The position numbers and the translations under genes are program-made. Below, piece after piece: positions 59,258 to 64,000 of a DNA stretch of 64,000 nt; position 1 is the first letter of the stretch, and each line of letters starts with the position of its first letter. The DNA is from JAMDEO01 sp963775295 (GTDB lineage: Bacteria > Actinomycetota > Thermoleophilia > RBG-16-64-13), in assembly GCA_963775295.1 (NCBI GenBank), contig CAVZIK010000006.1, forward strand, positions 2,480,001 through 2,544,000. Direction: 5' to 3'. Below the pieces are notes generated by a model, which worked only from the letters and a program-made list of their open reading frames with translations, ran no database searches and was not told where the DNA came from.

Positions 59258-59524
59258 CTACCGGCGCAGACCCAAATCTTTCACCACTGCTCTGTAGCGC
59301 TCCACATCCTGCTTCTGCAGGTAGTTGAGAAGACGACGCCGACGGCCGACCATCTTGAGCAGACCGCGACGCGAGTGGTGGTCTTTGGAGTGTGTCTTCA
59401 GGTGTTCGGTGAGAACACTAATACGTTCGCTGAGAATGCCTATCTGCACCTCCGGCGAACCCGTGTCGACCTCGTGCTTCTTGAAGTGGTCGATGATCTC
59501 CAGCTTGCGCTCTTTGTCAAGCAT
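59258..59524 (-). CDS. rpsO: 30S ribosomal protein S15
   Basis: S15 organises the central domain of 16S rRNA. The 88-residue protein has the typical HEVDTGSPEVQIGILSERI, LKTHSKDHHSRRGLLKMVGR and RRLLNYLQKQDVERYRAVV segments. The start is ATG at 59524 with a perfect AAGGAGG six bases upstream. A preceding in-frame ATG at 59563 lies before the ribosome site and is rejected. The leader forms an 8-bp hairpin (59554-59575), in the place where S15 represses its own translation in other bacteria. Confidence 0.97.
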   Translation of the reverse strand: MLDKERKLEIIDHFKKHEVDTGSPEVQIGILSERISVLTEHLKTHSKDHHSRRGLLKMVGRRRRLLNYLQKQDVERYRAVVKDLGLRR

Positions 59525-59553
59525 GCATAGCCTCCTTGGGCTCCGTGCTCCCA

Positions 59554-59575
59554 GCCTGGACACTGCGGTCCAAGC
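59554..59575 (-). promoter_or_regulatory. rpsO leader hairpin, possible S15 feedback site
   Basis: GCTTGGAC and GTCCAGGC (complement of 59575-59568 and 59561-59554) form an 8-bp stem with one G-U pair and a 6-base loop, 29 bases before the rpsO ATG. Autogenous S15 leaders differ between phyla, so this is a guess by position. Confidence 0.35.
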
Positions 59576-59599
59576 CGCGACGCAGGTTTAAATGCGAGT

Positions 59600-59627
59600 G
59601 ATGTAGGTTACCACAGCGGACGGTCAA
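59600..59627 (-). promoter_or_regulatory. Probable rpsO-pnp promoter
   Basis: On the minus strand TTGACC (59627-59622) and TACATC (59605-59600) are separated by 16 bases. It lies 60-90 bases before the rpsO ribosome site and downstream of the EamA stop, where the conserved rpsO-pnp block needs an independent start. Confidence 0.4.
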
Positions 59628-59688
59628 GACAGGTATTCCCCTGCTAACAGCGCTCGTAACCCGCTTTCAATGCAGAGAACGGGTCGAG

Positions 59689-60678
59689 CTACTCTTTCGG
59701 TTGCCCTGGATGCGCCCGGGCAGGGCGTTGTAGGCCCCTGGTGGTGGCGCTCCGAAGGCCCCGCAGGGTCAAGACGAGAAGCGCGGCCAGAATGAGAGCC
59801 ATGCCCACTCCCTCCACAGCCCCGATCTTCTCGCGCAGCAGAAGGGACGACGCAACGATGCCTATCACCGGCGCCGCAAGCGTTCCCACGCCAGCGATCC
59901 CGGCGGGAAGGACCTGGAGCACGTAGAGCCACAGGAACCAGGCCACGGCCGTGGCGGGTATTACGTTGTAGACCAGTGCGCCGATGAAAGCGGGCGTCCA
60001 GTTCACGTGATGTTCGGGAACGAGGAATGCGATCAGCACCAGCGGAATCGCGCCAAGGAACATCTGCCACGCTGTCAGGTTCAGGATGTCGATGGTGCCC
60101 TTTCGCCCGATCTTCTTTGCCACGACGCTACTGCCGGCCCACGCCAAACCTGCGCCGATGGCGAGGAGCTTGCTCCCCAGGGATCCGCGCAGATTCGAAG
60201 GATCGAGGATGGCCACGAGTCCGGCGAGGGCCAGAACGGCCGACATCCACTGCAGACCTCTGATCTTCTCTCCCAAGAAGACCCAGGCGAGCACCATCAG
60301 CCAGAAGGGCATGGCGTAGACCAGGGCAGACGTTCGCCCGGCCGACCCGAGATCGAGAGCCCACATCAGCAGGCCAAACTGAGCGGTTGTCTGAAGCAAG
60401 CCCAGTACCACCGTCAGCAGCGGAGCTTGCGGTCTAAAAGGCCGCTTCAATATCAGCAGCAACACGATGAGCGCCAACGCGCCAAGCCCCGTCCGTAGGG
60501 CGACGAACGGCCAGAGATCGGCGTATCGCAGCCCGATCTTCATGACATACCAATTGAACCCCAGGAACGCGGACTGCGCCGCCAAAGCTCCGACGGCCAG
60601 TCGCGGCGTACCCTGGTTGCCTCCCTCGACCACTAAGGCCGGCCCCGCAATTGCGCTTCTTCGCGCGGATTCCGGCAA
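59689..60678 (-). CDS. EamA/DMT family permease
   Basis: This is a 329-residue membrane protein of the drug/metabolite transporter type, with two EamA repeats of about five helices each (about 25-155 and 165-300). Typical segments are ALAAQSAFLGFNWYVMKIGL, SALVYAMPFWLMVLAWVFLG and, in the second repeat, VYNVIPATAVAWFLWLYVLQ and TLAAPVIGIVASSLLLREKI. Such proteins export amino acids, nucleobases or other small molecules, and the substrate cannot be predicted. It ends about 60 bases upstream of the rpsO promoter, and with the preceding gene it interrupts the usual ribF-rpsO neighbourhood. Confidence 0.88.
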   Translation of the reverse strand: MPESARRSAIAGPALVVEGGNQGTPRLAVGALAAQSAFLGFNWYVMKIGLRYADLWPFVALRTGLGALALIVLLLILKRPFRPQAPLLTVVLGLLQTTAQFGLLMWALDLGSAGRTSALVYAMPFWLMVLAWVFLGEKIRGLQWMSAVLALAGLVAILDPSNLRGSLGSKLLAIGAGLAWAGSSVVAKKIGRKGTIDILNLTAWQMFLGAIPLVLIAFLVPEHHVNWTPAFIGALVYNVIPATAVAWFLWLYVLQVLPAGIAGVGTLAAPVIGIVASSLLLREKIGAVEGVGMALILAALLVLTLRGLRSATTRGLQRPARAHPGQPKE

Positions 60679-60682
60679 GCCA

Positions 60683-62293
60683 CTAGTAGACGTATACCTT
60701 GGTACCCACCGCGACTAGTGGAAACAATTCGTCCTCGTCCCACAAGGGCACACGCACGCACCCGTGGCTGGCCGCATAGGCGGGCACGGAAGGATAGCCG
60801 TGAATGGCGAGGATTCCCCGCAGGTACAGCGGCTTGTAGCGCGGACCGTCCCATTTGGGAGACTTGGCATACACGGTGTATGTACGGCTTGGAGTCACGA
60901 TTCCCACGGTCGGATTTCCTGTAGACACGGCAAGGGTCCGGGTGACGGTACCGTCTTCCACGTACAGCAACACCTGCTTTGCCTTGTTCACCTCTATCCA
61001 CGTCCCCGATCCGTTCTTCGATGGATACGGGCTCGACGCGGAGATGAGGTGCTGCCAAGCCTGGGCGCCCACCACGCCGTCGCGCGTTAGTCCCTCCCAT
61101 TTCTGAAAAGCGATGACCGCTTGGTACGTCTTCTTGTCGAACACTCCGTCGATCGGGCCCGGCCTGTATGTGAGCTGGGTGAGTTTCTGTTCCAGCCAAA
61201 GAACCTCCGGGCCCTGCGAGCCCGAGTGAAGGGTCGAAAAGGTGAAGCCCACGGGGAGATCAGTCGTGGAGAGCAGGAGAGACACTTGTCTGGTGACTGC
61301 GGACTCCAGGCCCATGTAGATCACGCTCTGGATCTCATCCGTATGCTGCAACAGAACCTGCGCGGCGACAGAGGGCACGCTGCTCGACTTGGTGAGCAGA
61401 AGGACGGCTCCGTTTTTGGCCAGATACGGGCCGGCGGCGAGCGCATCGGGAAACTTCTCACCCGTAGCCAGACCGAGTGAGGAATATGAAAGACCCTGCT
61501 CGACAGCGTAGGCGTCGATCTTCACGCAGGTATCGTAACGATCGCTGCCTGCGATATAGGTAGTGGTCATCTCAGGGCTGCTGAGAGCAACATGCGTGCC
61601 CACGACGAGAGCGCCGGGCGCAGCGAGGTCGGCGAGTGCCTGAACGGTCGCCTCGGGCACGGGCCCGCCCGCGGGAGTGAGCAGGATCGGCCAGCCTTTG
61701 AACGCCGCAAGAGGAGCCGCCGAAACTGCGTCGGCGAACGAGTCGCCCGGGGCGACAATCACCCCTGTCACCGAGCCCACCCGCGCTTTGACCTCGGCGG
61801 CGACCAACCGGGCTGTGTCGTAGCGGTCGATTCCCGCCAACCCAACGATGGCGCCCTCGGTCGCTGCCAGCTCGGGAAACGCGGCCTTGACTTGAGCGAC
61901 CAAAACCGGCTCCAAACCGACCAAGAAGATCTTACCTGGGGCCAGCCTGCTGATTTCCGCGACGGTCACGTCATCAAGCGTCGCCTTGTGGGTGAGAAGA
62001 ACGGGCCCATCGTATACGGCCGCGAGAGGAGCCGCGCTGAGGGCGTCCGGGAAATCTTCGCCGGTGGCGAGCACCACGGCGCCCACGCCCGGAGAGTAAC
62101 CGGCCTGCGACACTTTGACGGCCGTCTCGTAGCGATCGGCCCCACGCAAGTTGGAGTAGTCGGGCGCGGCGAGCGCCGCCGCCGAAAACAGGCCGAACGA
62201 CAAAGCGGCGATCAGTGCCGCGCCCGCGCCTATACCTATGAGACGCGCAACCTTCTCGGACAGTCCTTGCTCCCGTGCTCGTCCAGCAACCAT
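60683..62293 (-). CDS. Cell-wall-binding repeat protein with L,D-transpeptidase domain
   Basis: This 536-residue exported protein has a signal peptide (about residues 15-43, GAGAALIAALSFGLFSAAAL), three CWB2 repeats (each about 90 residues, starting at NLRGADRYETAVKVS, GLAGIDRYDTARLVA and YIAGSDRYDTCVKID, with ATGEDFPDALSAAPLA loops), a peptidoglycan-binding-type helix bundle (GPEVLWLEQKLTQLTYRPGP) and a YkuD L,D-transpeptidase domain with IHGYPSVPAYAASHGCVRVP supplying the catalytic His and Cys. It probably docks on wall polymers and makes 3-3 cross-links or attaches proteins. The start ATG at 62293 has AAAGGAGGGG seven bases before it. A 260-base leader region precedes it. Confidence 0.93.
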   Translation of the reverse strand: MVAGRAREQGLSEKVARLIGIGAGAALIAALSFGLFSAAALAAPDYSNLRGADRYETAVKVSQAGYSPGVGAVVLATGEDFPDALSAAPLAAVYDGPVLLTHKATLDDVTVAEISRLAPGKIFLVGLEPVLVAQVKAAFPELAATEGAIVGLAGIDRYDTARLVAAEVKARVGSVTGVIVAPGDSFADAVSAAPLAAFKGWPILLTPAGGPVPEATVQALADLAAPGALVVGTHVALSSPEMTTTYIAGSDRYDTCVKIDAYAVEQGLSYSSLGLATGEKFPDALAAGPYLAKNGAVLLLTKSSSVPSVAAQVLLQHTDEIQSVIYMGLESAVTRQVSLLLSTTDLPVGFTFSTLHSGSQGPEVLWLEQKLTQLTYRPGPIDGVFDKKTYQAVIAFQKWEGLTRDGVVGAQAWQHLISASSPYPSKNGSGTWIEVNKAKQVLLYVEDGTVTRTLAVSTGNPTVGIVTPSRTYTVYAKSPKWDGPRYKPLYLRGILAIHGYPSVPAYAASHGCVRVPLWDEDELFPLVAVGTKVYVY

Positions 62294-62553
62294 TCCAACC
62301 CCTCCTTTGATCGATGCACCAGGCAGCGGCGTACTGCCAGCGACTACTAGAGAGGACGGCCGTTCCGCGACGCGACGCTTTGCGTCGAGGGGTCCCCTCT
62401 GCAGGCTATCATGGCGCCGTGAGGAGAAGTACCCCAGCCACGGGTTGGAGGAACGTGGCCCCCTCGCAGAAATGGCACTTCCGAGGCGTCCATCGTCCGG
62501 TCCCGCCGGCGGGTGAGAAGTTTGGAGACGAGGATCGTGCGCCGAGCAACCCC
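62294..62553 (-). promoter_or_regulatory. GC-rich leader region of the cell-wall gene
   Basis: The 260 bases between ribF and the CWB2 gene contain several palindromes on the minus strand: GAGGGGACCCCTC (62401-62389), then GACGC-AAA-GCGTC (62386-62374), next to a GATAGC that may be a -10. The motif GACGCAAAGC also appears in cyclic-di-GMP class I aptamers, but the other conserved parts are missing. It is a promoter/leader with hairpins, without a confirmed ligand. Confidence 0.4.
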
Positions 62554-63504
62554 TCAGATGAGGTCGTTCCGCACCTGCAAGTAGGCCCTCGCGATCTCGA
62601 CATCCTTCCTTATCTGAGCCGCTAGAGCGTCGGAGTCCTTGAAGGTTCGTTGACCCCGGACCCTTTCCAGAAAGTCCAACGCCAATTTCCGGCCGTAGAC
62701 ATCCTCACCCTCGTCGAGGAACAAAGTCTCGATGCGAATCTTGTGATCCACCTCAAAGGTGGGATTGGTACCCACGCTGGTGACGGACGGATGTACCCGT
62801 CCGCCCTCGACCAGGGAACGGGTCACGTAGACTCCCAGCTTTGGAACAGCCGTCTCCGCCTCCACAGCCAAGTTCGCGGTTGGCGCTTCCAAAGTCTTGC
62901 CGCGGCCCGCTCCGTGAACGATCACTCCCTCGATGCGATGCGGCCGCCCAAGAAGAGCCGCCGCTTCGCACACGTGTCCGGCACCTACGAGGGCACGGAT
63001 GCGTGTGCTCGAGATCGTCTCCCCGTCCTCCTCCGCCAGTGGTACCGACCGCACGTCGAAGTGATGCGAGCGGCCATACTCTCGCAGATCCATTGGGGTT
63101 CCCGCGCCCAGATGGCCGAAGCGAAAGTTCTCGCCCACCAAGACCAGGCGCGCGCCCAAATGGTCGGACAAGATCCTCCTGCAGAAATCTCCGGGTGAGA
63201 GCTTGGCGAAATCGCGGTCGAACTTTACGACCAACAGCTCGTCCACGCCGAGAGCTGCTATCAACTCGGCCTTCCGATCGAGCGACGTCAGCAGCCTAGG
63301 GGCGGGTTTCGGCCGGAGGACGGCTTCCGGGTGCGGCTGAAAAGTCACGGCGGTGACAGTGCCACCCATGGCGCGTCCGGTCGTCACGGCTTCGCTCAGT
63401 ATTCGCTGATGTCCGCGGTGCACTCCGTCGAAGACGCCGATCGCCACCACTCGTCCCTCGGCGACGGCGTCGGGAATTCCCGCCAGGTCGCGGTAGATAT
63501 TCAT
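62554..63504 (-). CDS. ribF: Bifunctional riboflavin kinase / FAD synthetase
   Basis: RibF converts riboflavin to FMN and FAD, completing the pathway begun by the rib operon at 6-9 kb and producing the ligand of its riboswitch. The 316-residue protein has the N-terminal adenylyltransferase domain (VVAIGVFDGVHRGHQRIL, TFQPHPEAVLRP, GENFRFGHLGAGTP, SSTRIRALVGAG) and a C-terminal kinase domain from about residue 185 (GVIVHGAGRGKTLEAPTANL with the kinase PTAN motif, and KLALDFLERVRGQRTFKD). The ATG at 63504 overlaps the truB stop by 4 bases. The truB-ribF pairing is widely conserved. Confidence 0.96.
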   Translation of the reverse strand: MNIYRDLAGIPDAVAEGRVVAIGVFDGVHRGHQRILSEAVTTGRAMGGTVTAVTFQPHPEAVLRPKPAPRLLTSLDRKAELIAALGVDELLVVKFDRDFAKLSPGDFCRRILSDHLGARLVLVGENFRFGHLGAGTPMDLREYGRSHHFDVRSVPLAEEDGETISSTRIRALVGAGHVCEAAALLGRPHRIEGVIVHGAGRGKTLEAPTANLAVEAETAVPKLGVYVTRSLVEGGRVHPSVTSVGTNPTFEVDHKIRIETLFLDEGEDVYGRKLALDFLERVRGQRTFKDSDALAAQIRKDVEIARAYLQVRNDLI

Positions 63505-64000
63505 CGCTCTCCCACCCTCGGAAATACGACCAGCGGCCGAGCCTCGTTGCCGTCACCTTCATAGATGCCTATGAGACCGTCAGGCCCGTGCACCCGAAAC
63601 CGCCCGCTGGGAGCATCATGCAAGGTGTTTCCGTTCGCGGCCAAGTAGGCTTCGCGCTTGGCGACCTCGTGGACCGCCAGGAAGGCAAGCGCCTCGTCGA
63701 GGTTCAGCACACCCCTTCCCCCGGCCGCGTATCTCTCCGGCGAGAGGTCATCCGGGCTGAGCGCGTCCTGCACGGAAAGTCCCGCGGAGAGGGTCCGACG
63801 CAGGGAGGCCGCGTAGGCCCCCGCCCCTGTCGTTTCGCCGAGGTCCTCGGCCAAAGTGCGCACATAGGTCCCGCTGCCGGTTACCGCTCGCAGCCGGGCC
63901 GTCTGGTCCTCTTCCTCGAAGCCGAGTAGTGTCAGATCATAGACCGTGACTTCGCGCTGCGGAGTCTCGACGACCTCTCCCCTGTGGGCCTTGCGATAGA
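63501..64000 (-). CDS. truB: tRNA pseudouridine(55) synthase TruB (5' end outside window)
   Basis: The C-terminal 166 residues of TruB are visible; the catalytic Asp region lies beyond the right edge. The visible part shows YRKAHRGEVVETPQREVTV, the RAVTGSGTYVRTLAEDLGE segment, GAGAYAASLRRTLSAGLSV and the C-terminal PUA-like end (GRFRVHGPDGLIGIYEGDG). TruB makes pseudouridine 55 in the T loop of tRNAs. It overlaps ribF by 4 bases, so the two are coupled. The window begins within the gene in the coding direction. Confidence 0.93.
   Translation of the reverse strand, partial: YRKAHRGEVVETPQREVTVYDLTLLGFEEEDQTARLRAVTGSGTYVRTLAEDLGETTGAGAYAASLRRTLSAGLSVQDALSPDDLSPERYAAGGRGVLNLDEALAFLAVHEVAKREAYLAANGNTLHDAPSGRFRVHGPDGLIGIYEGDGNEARPLVVFPRVGER

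Noticed and set aside
62374..62401. Cyclic-di-GMP class I riboswitch before the cell-wall gene
   Set aside because: GACGCAAAGC is present after a hairpin, but the GGCAAACC side and the receptor end are missing, and the motif is part of a simple palindrome.
1..64000. CRISPR arrays, insertion sequences, prophage or rRNA genes
   Set aside because: No direct repeat arrays, transposase or integrase motifs, phage structural genes or rRNA sequences were seen on either strand.

Overview
The window looks like part of the chromosome of a high-GC bacterium with a Gram-positive type cell envelope, most likely a deep-branching Actinomycetota (inference). The support is as follows. RNase J and RNase Y occur together. 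There are cell-wall-binding-repeat (CWB2) and L,D-transpeptidase proteins and no outer-membrane genes. The cluster has a FakA/FakB (DAK2/DegV), Asp23 and RecG group, and the gene order truB-ribF-rpsO-pnp-M16-dapB-rnj-ftsK-rimO-pgsA-recA-recX-rny-miaB-miaA-dapF is typical of that part of the tree. Lysine/diaminopimelate synthesis uses LL-diaminopimelate aminotransferase (dapL). A selenouridine synthase (mnmH) implies selenium use. A deep Bacillota lineage cannot be excluded from the sequence alone. Almost everything is on the minus strand. The exceptions are rpmB, a polysaccharide deacetylase and lipB.

Read in the direction of transcription (right to left): 64.0-53.2 kb carries truB (partial), ribF, a CWB2/peptidoglycan-binding/L,D-transpeptidase fusion, an EamA permease, rpsO, pnp, an M16 peptidase, dapB and rnj. 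53.2-37.4 kb is a dense housekeeping run: ftsK, mnmH, a RodZ-like HTH membrane protein with a cryptic start, rimO, pgsA, thpR, recA, recX, a probable small-RNA unit, rny, miaB, miaA, dapF, dapL and dut. Many of these genes overlap by 4-26 bases. 37.2-27.4 kb is a type IV pilus/pseudopilin locus. It holds a PilV-like prepilin carrying carboxypeptidase-regulatory-like domains, PilW- and PilX-like proteins, three tandem major-pilin-like genes, a TPR lipoprotein and a second set of four minor pilins. One of the minor pilins is interrupted by an in-frame TAA. No pilus ATPase, platform protein or peptidase is in view.

27.4-22.3 kb holds a Cys-rich protein of unknown function, RNase Z, a tRNA-Arg(CCG), lipB, a zinc-ribbon protein, a polysaccharide deacetylase and a divergent DUF4015 glycoside-hydrolase-like protein. 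22.3-15.3 kb is a LIV-type amino/aryl-acid uptake and activation cluster: ACT-domain protein, livH, livM, livG, substrate-binding lipoprotein, livF, phenylacetate-CoA ligase and a FlK-like thioesterase. 15.2-9.4 kb has metK, priA, def, fmt and rpe. 9.3-5.6 kb is the riboflavin operon ribD-ribE-ribBA-ribH behind a clear FMN riboswitch and terminator; ribD is split by a frameshift. 5.5-1 kb has rpmB (plus strand) and, divergently, a DUF1858 protein, Asp23, FakA, FakB (DegV) and recG (partial).

The most noteworthy items are the frameshifted riboswitch-controlled ribD, the TAA-interrupted pilin whose reading frame resumes and ends in an ATGA junction, the uncharacterised promoter-to-terminator unit between recX and rny, the pilus locus with its domain-bearing tip pilin and recently duplicated pilins, and a perfect 16-bp palindrome abutting TATAAT in the tRNA-Arg promoter. 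Two broken frames and one odd start in one window also raise the possibility of consensus errors in the assembly.
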